Assembly (NCBI GenBank): GCA_001574975.1
Contig: KQ965753.1
Span: 372,001 to 436,000, forward strand
Direction of reading: 5' to 3'
From: Gonapodya prolifera JEL478
Taxonomy: Eukaryota > Monoblepharomycota > Monoblepharidomycetes > Monoblepharidales > Gonapodyaceae
Length of the DNA stretch: 64,000 nucleotides
Shown here: piece by piece, positions 24,601-36,122 of the stretch
Layout: each line of letters begins with the position of its first letter
How positions within the stretch are numbered: position 1 is the first letter of the stretch
Program-made: the position numbers and the translations under genes
Notes under the pieces: model-generated
Databases searched by the model: none
Seen by the model: the letters and a program-made list of their open reading frames with translations, nothing else
What the model was told of the DNA's origin: nothing

Positions 24601-25491
24601 TGAATGGAAAGGGATATATGAACAGAGTGATGATGGTTTGTACCATCTCCGGGCTCGAGGACGATTACCGGACGATCACGGTCCCGACCGGAAAATGATG
24701 ACCGGCGCGAGCCGGAGGAGCGGGCGTGGACGGGGAGGGAGTCCAGCTCCCGTTCGAGGGGTAAGAGTGGTTGGTCTTTGGGTACGACAATGGAGGAGGG
24801 GTTCGGTGCAAAGGAAACCTGAGCAGTGCGCCAGTGTAAGTCGGAGGTCATTCATATGAACGAGGATAATGAGTGTGAGTACAGTGAAAAAAGTAAATCT
24901 TAAGCAGATCTCTGCCCATTCATTGCCACACATGGTCTTTCCACGATGCTGATTACACGGCATTAGCTGGAATCATGTGTTCCTTCCGCGGAATGGAAGG
25001 GCAGCATCGGAGCAGTCACAGTCGACATTTCCACCATATTAATAAATCAAACGTCCAGGAAAATGCAGTCTTCACCCATCAAGCATTGTCCAACAAGCGC
25101 CGAAAGATGTTACACTTGACATACCTGAGAACGTGACCTGCGTCTGCTAGCTCCTGCCAGAGGAAGCGACTCAGCACGAGTCTAGAAGTACAAATATGCC
25201 CGATTTTGAAAATGCAAGACCGAGGAGCCATCGAATGAGAAAGAAACAGAACATTGGTAATAAACACGACACAAAGAGGACAGGGAAACCCCTTCTCACC
25301 TGTCGAATCGGCCTTGGCATCGCCGTTCCTTTACCGGCACCTAAGCTGAGAGCACCATCGACGCTCTCTGTCCGTCCATCCATTGCTCCGCCGTCTTCCA
25401 CACTGGGGGGGTGAAGGGACCCAAGGGACCGACCAACGTTGGGTGAAAGCAGCTTATTCGGGATGGAATCAATTGATTCCGGAGCAGACAT
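21652..25491 (-). CDS. Modular two-box repeat protein (eight A-B units), family not recognised
   Basis: The protein consists of two short conserved boxes that alternate eight times, separated by disordered, Ser/Pro/Glu-rich linkers. Box A is about 16 residues, e.g. VSFAPNPSSIVVPKDQ, with core V-x-F...V-x-V-P-R/K-D-Q. Box B is about 16 residues, e.g. ASDLSLREVELLEEKL, an S-D-L-S helix cap followed by an amphipathic helix. Box A starts near 24818, 24360, 23942, 23645, 23210, 22900, 22576 and 21978; box B near 24551, 24156, 23759, 23312, 23069, 22657, 22215 and 21732. Several box A copies begin exactly at a phase-0 exon start (units 1, 2, 3 and 6), as expected for exon duplication. The protein ends just after the last box B. 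The 5' end is uncertain: the ATG at 25491 (MSAPESIDSIPNKLL, donor at about 25295) needs a roughly 470-bp intron, while the ATG at 24851 reads straight into unit 1. Probably an intracellular scaffold, but the function is unknown. Confidence 0.75.
21684..24818 (-). repeat. Eight coding repeats of the A-B module
   Basis: Each unit is box A (V.F...V.VP+DQ) followed 140-360 bp later by box B (ASDLS.+E...LE.+L, where + is Lys or Arg). Differences are mostly conservative: ASDMS in unit 3, GSDLS in unit 7, VGKDQ in unit 6, VERDQ in unit 7. Linkers are not conserved. The spread of changes says the duplications are old and the boxes are kept by selection. Confidence 0.85.
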
Positions 25492-25810
25492 TGCGTGGTC
25501 GGATTGACTGGATGCTCCGCGGGTACAAGTTTTTGAGGAGGAAGTAGCGGGCACTTGTCCCGCCAAGTGTTCAGCCAATCTGCATCCAAGAAACTCTTAT
25601 CTCCACATATCACCGACATTATTTTGCAAATTTATGTGCAGATTCAATACAGTTGTGTTTTTTAAATGGGTCATTGATCCCCCGCCTTGGTTTTGAAAGT
25701 GTTGTTGCTTCCTCCAAACTATTAATCAGATTCATTAGACGATGACCTTGCGAACTGTAAGCTGGTGGCGAACGTCTCCTTCGCAAGTCACGTCGAAGCC
25801 TTAGATTTGG

Positions 25811-27086
25811 TCACCGCGATCTTGACCTCGAACGTGACACAGATGATGATCGAGACCGCAACCTTGACCGCGACTCAGATTGTCCCCTGGGAACTGTAGT
25901 GGAAGATGTGTGGCCTGCAAACGCTGCAAGCCATTCCAGGAGCGGTGCTGCCTGCGTGTAAATGGCTGATGGCCAAAACTTCCTGAGGCTTGTCAAAGTG
26001 GCTACACGATCTGACGTGAACTCCTTATGCAGCAGGTTTTGTTGAATGTATCTCCCCACGGTGGTAATCCAAATGGCACTGCTGACACGATTCTCCAAAA
26101 CCTCGTGTAACACTCGGAAGTCCCTAGCACTATCCCAAAGAGCACACTCCAGGTTTTTGAAGCATAGAGTCACTCCCAAATCAGAGGCTGCATCCAAAAC
26201 TTCTCGTATGTGGTCGACGTAGTCAAGCCTCCGAAATCTCAATAGAGAACGAGCATTCACTTCCCACCATTCGGAAAACGAAACTTCAAGTCGAGGCCGC
26301 GATGAGACCATTGACGCACTAAGCGAGGATCGCAAATCAACGCCATTTCGAGCACACCAAGAACACCTCCGGGCCAAAGGGATTAGCAAATTCCATGTTT
26401 AATCCGCAAGGCCATGGCATAAAGCCAAATCTCTCGGTAAGGTCGAACATTTTGTCAAAGTGGAGCCTTGCTTGACTTCGACCTCGTGCCTGTGAATGAA
26501 CCAACCGCAATCTCTACGCTCCCATCGGCCATCTTCACCATTGTGACTGATCACAATAGGTGGTACAATTAGGTGAATAAAGGTGGACATGTCGTTTCCA
26601 CGAAGGCAGAGCTTAACATAACCCATTTATCTGTTCAATTTGACATGGAGGAATCGATAGTTGTAAAACCTGACCCACCTCTTCCCCATACAGCTTAAAC
26701 CCCTCCGCAGTAAGAAATGTCTCAACCGTTTCCGACACTTCACCGATTTTAGCCTCATCATAGCGGCTCACCGTGTCCTCCCTGCGTTGTCTCGACCTTC
26801 GGGACTCACGCACTATCGGAACTACGTATCGGGGCACAACCACTCCGGCAGCGACGAGGAGACGGACAAAGTGGTAATTCTTGAAGAGCCCACCCATGGA
26901 GTGCTCGAAAAGCAGGCCGTAGAAAGTCGCTGTTTTCCCATAGCGTTGAAGGAAGTACGCAACCTTCGTTTGATTCGAGCTCGCGACGGTCCAGATGACT
27001 CTGCTAGCCATTGTAAACGAGTACGGATCCGGGAATTTGACAAGAATGATGGTCAAAATCTCGGGTGGGAGAGAGGTGAGGGACAT
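25811..27086 (-). CDS. F-box-like protein with Arg/Ser-rich tail
   Basis: The ATG at 27086 starts MSLTSLPPEILTIILVKFPDP, an F-box-like helix, followed by VAYFLQRYGKTATFYGLLFE and HFVRLLVAAGVVVPRYV, which resemble divergent ankyrin-like helices. The reading is open to about 26,680 and then has to change frame, through introns or indels that I cannot place, to reach 26389-25811. That last part ends in a clear RS-type tail (SRSRSRSR). Chytrid genomes are known for many F-box/ankyrin-like proteins of this build; assignment to that group is an inference. It may be two genes. Confidence 0.45.
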
Positions 27087-27398
27087 TTGTCACGTTGAAG
27101 GTGATTTGATCCAAATGGATCGCCCGTTGACGGTGATTTGAGCCGAATGGAGAAGGTAAGGAAATTGGTTTTGGAATCCTCCGAACGTGCGGGGTGAGAG
27201 GTTGGGAAGTGACGGTGTGCAGCCCTTCACGCACCTTGCGGTCTCTCCAGCCAAGGTCCAGATATCGATGGAAGTGAAGCAACAAATGGTGTTAGGCAAT
27301 TGAGAACATAAAACTTTATCCATTCAAACATTCGTCAAGGAGGTTAAAGTTACCAACTGCGCAATGGCTAAGCTCCCATCTTCTCAGCCAGACCACGC

Positions 27399-29148
27399 TC
27401 ACTCCCCTTCCCATAATTCCTTCCGAAAATCTGCGTCGTCCACCATGGAGTGCACCTCTTGCGAAGTCGCCTCACGTGCTTGATTCCAGTAACATTGCCC
27501 TCGGAAGTTAGAATTCGACAGATGAAGTGACCTTACATTAATTAACTTACACTTGATTGTCGCCTGCAACATGGACTTCACCGCCAGCTTCTCATTTAGA
27601 ACACTCTCGGTCCACTCCCACACCATCCTTCGAAACACTTCGTCCTCCGCTTTTGCGTGGACCTCCGACGGCCTCGACTTGCGAGCTTGGTCCCAGTAAA
27701 ACTCACCGCGGATATTGTTTGACTGGCGACGGCGCACGTGCGGGTAAGGGAGGAGGATAATCGCGGAACCATTTGGACGATGCTTACCGCCACGTCGGGA
27801 GAGGTCGCCAGGTACACCGATGTCATTGCGCCTTGCTCCGGGGTGAGAAGACACATCTGAGATGTCAGGACCGTGAATAAGACATTCAAGCATTCGGTGA
27901 TCGGATATTACGGTTTGCGATCACCTTGGATATGGCGGTCAGTGTACCGGCGAGAAGAGGTGGAAAAGCGTACCGGCCAACTTCGGTGTGCACGGCTCCT
28001 GGGTGCAACGAACTGGCCGTACACATTTCGCCATTCATCGGCAGATGGAAGTTGGAACTTTCCCCAGGAAACATCTGCGCGTGAAACCGTCTACTCACTT
28101 GCAGTAGATTTTCACGTCCTTTCCGTGCTTTTCGTCCAGACGGCGCTGAAGTTCCTTCACTGTAACAATGTTCGCGAGTTTCGTTTCGCCTGGGCAGGAG
28201 AGGAATGTGCTGTCACATTCCGTGACAGCAAGATACCTTAATCGAGACATTCCACTCACCATATCGGCGCATTCCTTTGTAGAATTTTTCGTCGTTCACT
28301 TTGTCAAAATTGACGCCCTCTTTGGGTGCCCATGTATTCCCCCCGGACGAGACAGCGACGACACGTACAGGTTGCGCAGAAAGAGCGGTCCGCTCTATCG
28401 TGGGGAGCAGACGCGCAGTAAGCAAGAAGTGAGCAAAATGGTTTCTTTCGAATGAGGCCGTGGTCAATGATGTCGACGGAGGGTTTACAATTGCTCAAGT
28501 GCTTACGTTGCCTGGCGAGTGAGAGCCGTGATTTCTTCCGCGCAAGAAGTCATTAATTGCCTCACAGACTCACGAAATGTTTCTCTATTCCGTCCCGTGA
28601 CAATTCAAACTGTGGAAGTGCCATGATGCCTGCATTAAGTATTAGCATGTGGATTGGAAGTCCCTTTTCCAGAAACGTCATGGCGGCTTTATCCACGGAC
28701 TTCAGGTCGTTAAAATCGGCTTCAATGTAGTCCACCTTTTCGAACAGTCGTCAGATGCCGCTCTGGCCTCACCGCCGGTTCATCAAAAAGCTAAGTGCAC
28801 CTTCTCGTTTCCGGTGAGCCGCACGACCTCCGCGATGGCAGCTTTGGTCTTGTCCGGATTCCGTCCAATACACACCACGTGGGCGCCCTTTTGGGCTCTT
28901 TGAGAAAACCTGTTGATGATGGACCTACGTAAGCACCACCGAAAGACCTGACAACCCACAGAGCGCTAAGTGTCGCTTTCCCGATTCCCGTCGATGCTCC
29001 AGTGATAATGGCGACCTGCCCTGTCAAGTCCTACGAGGAAAATCGATGGGATTCGCCAGCTGCGCATGCTCCGGGATTTCGGTAAGGTACGTACAGGAAC
29101 ATCGTCGTATTTGAACGTCACAGGTCGCGATGCGAAGAACGACGCCAT
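27399..29148 (-). CDS. SDR family oxidoreductase, tandem copy A
   Basis: NAD(P)-dependent short-chain dehydrogenase resembling the retinol dehydrogenase/WWOX-like SDR group; substrate unknown. It starts MASFFASRPVTFKYDDVP at 29148. Later exons give the cofactor motif TGQVAIITGASTGIGKATL, GAHVVCIGRNPDKTKAAIAE, VDYIEADFNDLKSVDKAA, MLILNAGIMALPQFEL (intact NAG), FAHFLLTARLLPTIE, VVAVSSGGNTWAPKEG, and the catalytic Y-G-E-T-K split by an intron (RRYG / ETKLANIV). The C-terminal exon carries NIRGEFYWDQARKSRPSEVH and then, in the same frame, a second diverged copy of itself (FRGQCYWNQAREATSQEVH) before the stop at 27399. All catalytic residues are present and I saw no break, so it is probably active. 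Confidence 0.8.
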
Positions 29149-29465
29149 CGTTTTGGACGATGGGACAGCCCAGTCGAGAGGTTTCGTTACAGCGGAGTCG
29201 AAGTGAGCTCAGCTGCCAGGTCTTGGATTCCTTGAAAAAAAGGATGCAGACAAGACACGAGAGATGAGAAGGGTAACTTATGAACGACGGTCAGGAAACC
29301 ATAGACGCATCACTCGAAGAAGAAATATCTTCGGTTGTGAGGTTGGAGCTTACAAGCCTGAAGTTGCAATTCAATTGGGAGTCTTACATCCTCTGCGATC
29401 GGAATTATCAATAATTCCAATAATATCACCTGAGGCACTGCCCAATATTCGATCCTTCATCTACG

Positions 29466-31064
29466 TTATATGTTCGCCTGCACCACCACCTTCTCCTTCA
29501 AAACACTCTCTGTCCACTCCCACACCCCTCTTCCTGAACACTTCGTCGCCCGCCTTTGCGTGGACCTCGGACGGTCTCGAAGTACGTGCTTGGTCTCAGT
29601 AAAACTGGGCCACGAATATTTTTGGCCTAGTGAGCAAGGGTCGGGGGACATAATAAGTGAGGAGTTGGTACGGATAAGGATAATGGAATGGTAAGCCTAC
29701 CACTATGTCGGGAGAGGTCGCCAGGTACACGGAGCTCATTGCACATTGCTCGGGTGTGAGGAGCAACATCTGAAACGGGGAATAATTGAGACGAACTTCC
29801 TTTGAGCGGACCTATAGGTATGGGTGTCGCGGCTCGGTATCGCACCTTGGTTATGGCATCATATGCTCCGGCGAGAAACGATGGAGCGGAGTATCGGGAC
29901 AGCTCGGTGTGGACGACGCCCGGGTGTAAAGAACTGACCGTGAGTTCCACCATTCATCATGGGCCGTAACTTTCAGTGAGGAAACCTGTAAAGGCATTCA
30001 CAGAAAATTTTCACGTCGTTTCCGTGCTTCTCTTCCAATCGCCGTTGAATTTCCTTCATGGTGACGATGTTCGCGAGTTTCGTTTCCCCTAAACGAGAGA
30101 GCGGACAAAAAATGTGTCACATTCATCTATATCTGAATTCAAGACGCCAACTTCAAGATCTGTCACTCACCGTATCGAATCCATTCTTTGTACGATTTCT
30201 CGTCGTTGAATTTGTCAGGGTTGATGCCCTCTTCCGGTGCCCATGTATGCACTGCAGACGAGACAGCAACGACGCGAACAGGGTGGCCACTAAGAGCGGT
30301 TTGCTCTATCACGGGGAGAAGACGGTCGGTAAACAAAAAATGAGCAAGTGATTGCTTTTTGGAGGAGTTTGTGTGTCAATGTTGGAGGTTTACAGGACGT
30401 TTCTCAAAAAGCTCAAATTGCCTGCATGTGGTGGAGCGCCGTGTTTACGCGCCGGCGGGTGATAGATGCCTTACAAACTCACTAATTGTTTCTTGATTCC
30501 GTCGTTTGAAACTTCAAACTGCGGAAGTGCCATGACACCCGTGTTGTAGTATCAGCATGTGGATCGGCAGTCCTCTTTCCAGAAACGTCTTCGCTGCTTT
30601 ATCCACAGATTTGAGGTCGTTCAGATTAGCTTCAATGTAGTCAAGCTTTTCGAAACGTCGTGATGATAATCGACTGTTGGCGGTATCATTGAAACAGCGG
30701 TGAAAACTACCTTCTCGTTTCAGGTGAGCCGGACAACATCCACAATGGCACCTTTGGTCTTCTCCGGGTTTCGACCAACGCATACGATATGGGCGCCCTG
30801 TTTTGCACTTCGAACCAACGCCGTGGACGAGTGAACGGGTTGCGCCACGTCCACGAAGAGTATGTCGGAACTCCCAGTGCACTGAGAGTCGCTTTACCGA
30901 TTCCCGTTGATGCTCCGGTTATGACGGCAACCTGTCCTGTCAAGTCGTACCATAATCGATCGATGAGAGTTTGCCAACTGGACAGGATTGCAACGAAGGG
31001 AGTGAATGACTGGAACATCGTCGTATTTGAACATCACAGGTCGCGATGCGAAGAAGGAAGCCAT
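29466..31064 (-). pseudogene. SDR tandem copy B, decayed
   Basis: Same order of parts as copy A: MASFFASRPVMFKYDDVP at 31064, TGQVAVITGASTGIGKATLS, VVCVGRNPEKTKGAI, LDYIEANLNDLKSVDKAA, ETKLANIVT in the catalytic segment, and a last exon ending KEKVVVQANI. It is damaged. The active-site region shifts frame at HMLIL, and the expected NAG reads NTG in the other frame. The last exon reads GPVLLRPS instead of GQFYWDQAR, with a TGA where the paralogues have Trp, and shifts again near KRGV. The first donor (cca|gtcatt) is also weak. Three or more lesions make this a pseudogene, unless the assembly is wrong here. Confidence 0.7.
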
Positions 31065-31362
31065 CCCGTTGACTATGCGAGAGGTTGATCAAGGTATTTA
31101 TGCAGCTGATGCGGTCGAGGCTTCATTGTTGCGGAACGGATCGGTTGGGGTTGGTAAAACCTCGATGTTCACTCCTGAGATTTCCAACACCGAGAATTCG
31201 CAATCAAATGACATTCTTGCACTACAGTTTCGCTAGCTTTTGCCTGAAAACATATGCTCTGACCAGATCCACCCTGCGTTCTGACCGAGCTCGCTCCTGC
31301 CCCACCATACCAATATGAGTCGCAAACCGTTCCAATGCGCGTATCAACTCCGGAAAGATATA

Positions 31363-32950
31363 TTAAACCGCCACCTTCTCCTTTAAAGCACCCTCGGTCC
31401 ACTCCCACACCCTCTTCCTGAACGTTTCGTCATTCGCCATCGCGTGGACCTCGGACGGCCTCGACGTGCGCGCTTGGTCCCAATAAAACTGGCCGCGGAT
31501 GTTGTTCGCCTGGCGGGGGGAATGGTGGGACGTGTTAGCGGGGAGTTTGGTCCCCATAAGGACGGGAAAAAGGAGGAGACAGGAGACAGCTTACCACGAC
31601 GTCAGGGGAGGTTGCCAGGTACACGGAGGATATGGCGCCTTGCTCGGGTGTGAGGAGAATCATCTGCGGCGGCAAGTGGGACATGAACACGATCGCAATC
31701 GAAGCATTGTTAATCCGACGTGTGAGCTCACCTTGGTTAAGGCATTGAATGGTCCGGCGAGAAACGCCGGGATGGAGTATCGTGACAGTTCCGTGTGGAC
31801 GACGCCAGGGTGTAATGAACTGGGTTTGAGGCGGGGTGATCGTCGTTCATCAGCAGTTGGAACTCTCCGGAGATCCGATCACTCACTTGCAGTAAATCTT
31901 CACGTCCTTCCCGTGCTTCTCTTCCAAACGCCGTTGGAGCTCCTTCATGTGCAAAATATTGGCAAGTTTCGTTTCGCCTTATAATGACGTTGAAAAAACG
32001 TTCCGTCACATTCTGCGCAACTCAATTATACCTTCGACATCTTCCCCTCACCATATCGACTCGCCGGCTTATACGATTTCTCGTCGTTTACTTTCTCGGT
32101 AACAATGCCCTCTTTGGGCGCCCACGTGTTGGCCCCAGACGAGACAGCGACGACGCGGACTGGGTGACCTGCGAGGGCAGTTTTCTCGATCACGGGGAGC
32201 AGACGCTCCGTCAGTAGGAAGTGTGCGAAGTGGTTGCTTTTGGGAGAGGTACTGTGTCAAAGATGTGGACAGAAATTCACGCATTGCTGTGGAAGAAGTG
32301 CTCACGTTGCCTAATGAGTCGAGAGCCGTGATTACTCGTGCGACGGGAGTGATTGATCGCCTCACAGACTCACAAATTGCTTCTCAATCCCGTCATTTGA
32401 CACTTCGAACTTTGGAAGTGACATGATACCCGCGTTAAGGATTAACATGTGGATCGGAAGCCCCTTCTCCAGAAACGTCGTCGCTGCCTTTTCCACGGAT
32501 TTGAGGTCATTCAAATCAGCTTCGATGTAGTCGACCTTTTGGAAACGTCGTTAGATGGTGCACCAGTCGCTGCATCAGTGAAAACGGGTGGTGGCACCTT
32601 GTCGTTCCCCGTAAGCCGGACAACCTCCGCGATGGCAGCCTTCGTCTTGTCCGGGTTTCGTCCAACGCACACCACATGAGCACCCTTTTTAGCGCTTTTG
32701 AGAGAAACCGTTGCCGAGTGAGCCAAGAGCCACAGTTGACCACCGAAACACCCGCAGAACTCACAGCGCGCTGAGCGTCGCTTTCCCGATTCCCGTCGAC
32801 GCTCCAGTGACTACAGCAACTTGTCCTGTCAGGTCCTATCATTAAAGATCGATGGGATTCCGCTAACTGCGCGCGGTGGCATAGAAGTTAACACACTGGA
32901 ACATCGTCGTACTTGAACGTCACGGGTCGTGATGCAAAAAACGATGCCAT
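31363..32950 (-). CDS. SDR family oxidoreductase, tandem copy C
   Basis: Best-preserved sibling of copy A. It starts MASFFASRPVTFKYDDVP (ATG at 32950). Exons follow with TGQVAVVTGASTGIGKATLS, KKGAHVVCVGRNPDKTKAAI, VDYIEADLNDLKSVEKAA, MLILNAGIMSLPKFEV, VRVVAVSSGANTWAPKEG, Y-G-E-T-K (split by the same intron) and MKELQRRLEEKHGKDVKIY. The last exon is NIRGQFYWDQARTSRPSEVH...VWEWTEGALKEKVAV with stop at 31363. No duplicated tail. Catalytic Tyr/Lys, NAG and glycine motif are intact. Substrate unknown; probably a soluble or peripheral oxidoreductase on small lipophilic carbonyls, by family resemblance only. Confidence 0.8.
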
Positions 32951-33341
32951 TGCTTTGACGGTGCGAGATCCCGGTCGAAAGTTTTTGTGCAGCAGGCTGT
33001 GTTCCGGTTCTGCGAGGACCGATCGGTTTCGGAGTGACTCGTAAACCCATTCTACCCGTCTCGAATCCCGCTCCTATAATCTTTGTGCAGAGATCTCGTT
33101 CATTGTGTCTATCAATAGACTATTAACTGATGATTGCCTGTACATCTCCTTCTAGTCTAACGAGTGTTCAAATCATGTCCCTGAGTTACATAACAGTTGC
33201 CCTATACAATTATGATTTCTAGCAGTCGAATTGTCCTCTTGTTTTCAATTGTCGTTCTCTCGAGACCACATCAAGTTCAATATGATGGCGCCAAGATGAT
33301 GGTCAGAGCAGTTGTCACATTCCGGATAAACTGTAACACGA

Positions 33342-34190
33342 TTATCGTGATGGAGAGTCCCGATATTCGAGGCTGAGAATCAGGCACATAACTAAAGGCG
33401 TCGCGATACTGGGGGCCGATATAGCGGTCTTGTTCGTCGAAGGATCAATCGTAGCGGTAGTGTCCAAAGGTGACGATAAACCCCACCTACAGAGACATGC
33501 CTCCGAAAATGATGGGTACGCTACAAGATGTGTTGAACGGAAGAACGTGAGGGGATAGCCGACCAAATAAACGCGTGAGCTTCTTTTGCTTTTGCCACAC
33601 CTCAATCGTTTTCCATCTTCCAGGTCCGCAGAAACGCGCAATACCGCGAGACAATTGATAATATTGATCACGCCGTTTATCAACGCAACGGATCCCAGTG
33701 CAGCAAAGAGTGACCTAGTGCGGCTCGGGGCTTCCACTGGTCCAGTTGCGGGAATGTCTGGAAGGACAACGCTGAGACGGCGATCCAGCAGCTCAGACAT
33801 CCTGCAAAGAGAAATAGCTTTCAAGGAAGGAGTAGGAATGCACCGGCGTTATGCAAATGCTCGTCCGCGGAAACTTTGAGAGCTATGAGCAACATAACGG
33901 GCTGGGCCATGAACACGTCGCACAACATGAAGAAAGGATACAAAATGGACCCAATGATTCGCCAAGGGCTGAGCCAGTAGGATACCGACGACCAGCTGGG
34001 CGGTATCACCGGTCTTGACGTGATGGGACATAGATTCGATTGCGTGATTGTCGATGGCTCCCTGTGATGGACCTGGAAGAAGCAGCTGCTGGGGAATTGT
34101 CGGTCTCGTTCGACCGAGAGCTCGGGCCTCGCTCAACTATGGCCCGTTCTGAGTTCACGACCGCAGGGGGAAGCACGTGGGGGATTAGCA
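33342..34190 (-). pseudogene. Possible multi-pass membrane protein remnant between SDR copies C and D
   Basis: Minus-strand frames contain strongly hydrophobic stretches: DTAQLVVGILLAQ, then in a neighbouring frame WRIIGSILYPFFMLCDVF and MLLIALKVSADE, and later SLFAALGSVALINGVINI. They are in order but not in one frame, so this is either a multi-exon membrane protein whose introns I cannot place or a broken one. I recognise no family. It is unrelated to the SDRs on either side. Confidence 0.3.
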
Positions 34191-34361
34191 CGCTCCGCTC
34201 AGCGATGAAAAGGCATCGGAGCTCCGTTCACTCGATGAGACGGCGACGATTTCAGGCCAGTGCCGCCCGGGGCGGAGATTGGTGGGGAATGAGGGTATTG
34301 ACTTGCGAGCACATACTATTCCTTTGGGATATATAAGTAAGCACCTTTCATAGACAATTCT

Positions 34362-35892
34362 TCACTTCAGTTTAGCCATCTTCTGCTTGAGCACATTCTT
34401 CGACCACACCCACACCGCCTTCTTATGATCGAGGTCGCCCGCCTTTGCGTGCAGTTCACCTTTTCGAGCTACGCGGCCTTGGTCCCAGTAATACTGACCG
34501 CGGATGTTCTTGGACTGGCGTGGTTGTGTGATTTTAGAGTACAGGGAAATGCTCAGCTGTCGCGAGGCGAATGAAACCAACCAACACGGACACTTACAGT
34601 CACATCAGGAGACGTGGCGAGGTAGACGGAGCTTATGGCGCCTTCAACGGGGTCAAGAAAGACCATCTTGGGTGCGTCCTGTACCGCCAAAATGCAGAAG
34701 GGGGAGAAAGGCAAAGTTGTTCATGACCCAATCGGATATGAGGGACGGACTTGCAGTAAATCTTCACGTCCTTACCGTGCTTGGCCTCTAGCCTTCGTTG
34801 AAGCTCTTGCATCGTCAGGATGTTGGCGAGGTTCGTTTCTCCTAGCACCCCACGCATGATCGAACCCAACACGCAGCGTTAACATTCAACCTCGAATCGC
34901 ACCGACCCCCCCTCACCTACGACTCACCATACCGTCTCATAGGCTGGTACCACTTCTCGTCATTCAATTGATCCGTGTGGATTCCATCCTTGGGCACCAC
35001 AAGTTTGCACCCGAGGATACCGAGACCACGCGGACGGGGTGAGGCCCGGCGAGCGCTGTTTGTTCGAGGGTGGGGAAGAGCACTCAGTGAGGAGGAAGTG
35101 GGCGAAGTGGCTGCTGAGTTGGGGTGTGAGGGCCGAGGGGTGAGTTGGGAAGTTCATCGGGTAACAGGACCAAGAAGCTTACGTTGCCTGTAAGTAAGAA
35201 GACGGTGAGCCTTCATGGTGACCGATACGCGTCAATAAGAGAACTTACAAACTGCTGCTCGATCCCATCCTTGGGAAGCTCGAATTTCGGTAGAGCCATT
35301 ACCCCAACGTTCAGAACCAACATGTGGAGGGGCAGGTTCATGGCGAGAAACGCCGACGCGGCTTTATTGACGGATGCAAGGTCGTTCAGGTCGGCTTCGA
35401 TGTAGTCCACCTTATGGGACATGTAAATGAGCGCGAAGTTCCATTCAACAAATCAGGTAACGGAGATACACACCTTGGTGTTTCCAGAAGCTCGCATGAC
35501 TTCATCAATGGCGGCTTTTGATTTCTCAGGGTTCCGACCATCACAAACGACGTGAGCGCCCTTTGCCGCACTGACGATTATTCAAGCCGCTGCTCAGAAA
35601 CGAACGGGGAACTGGATTGGAAGCGCGAGATTCCACCCAAAGCGCACTCACAAAGTGCTAAGCGTGGCCTTTCCGATTCCGGTCGACACACCCGTGATGA
35701 ACGCGACCTGGCCCGTGAGGTCCTGGAACCCAAATCGGCAGGTTTGATCCGATCCTCAAGTCAGAGGAGGGGGTTGAGCGATTCGCTACCCACGACGGGG
35801 ACGTCCGAGTATTTGAAGGTGGACTGGGCGAGACGATTTGGCCATTGCGTGTGTGGTGAGGGATTTGATGGGGACTTTGGATTACTGGACAT
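34362..35892 (-). pseudogene. SDR tandem copy D, diverged and probably inactive
   Basis: The most diverged array member. The likely start MSSNPKSPSNP (ATG at 35892) leads into STFKYSDVPV, aligned with FKYDDVP of the other copies. Then TGQVAFITGVSTGIGKATLS, AHVVCDGRNPEKSKAAIDE, VDYIEADLNDLASVNKAA and MLVLNVGVMALPKFEL (NAG reads NVG). The exon after FAHFLLTE changes frame twice before DGIHTDQLNDEKWYQP. The catalytic segment reads Y-G-E-T-N instead of Y-G-E-T-K, so the essential Lys is lost. The last exon, NIRGQYYWDQGRVARKGE, is open to the stop at 34362. It is either a pseudogene or, if the frame changes are assembly errors, a dead-enzyme paralogue. Confidence 0.65.
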
Positions 35893-36122
35893 CGTCAGGC
35901 GAATCCGGTTAATCTCACCCCATTTTAGCCGCGGGACAAAGCATAGCGGTGTCGTTGCAGCAACAGCATGCGGTGCAATGTATGGCCGAGCGACGTCACC
36001 AGAAAACGTCAAAACCGGCTCTGGTTTCATCTCCGAGCCCCACATGGGCCTCGTGAATGGGGAAGTCGAGCTTTAGACCTGGGGGTATCGGCTCGCCCAC
36101 CTCGGCTTGCTGCATGTACAAT

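Noticed and set aside
25150-25170. Thirteen-base micro-exon (VTFS) as an extra box A in the repeat protein
   Set aside because: It has acceptor and donor-like borders and resembles VSFS, but including it breaks the frame into unit 1.
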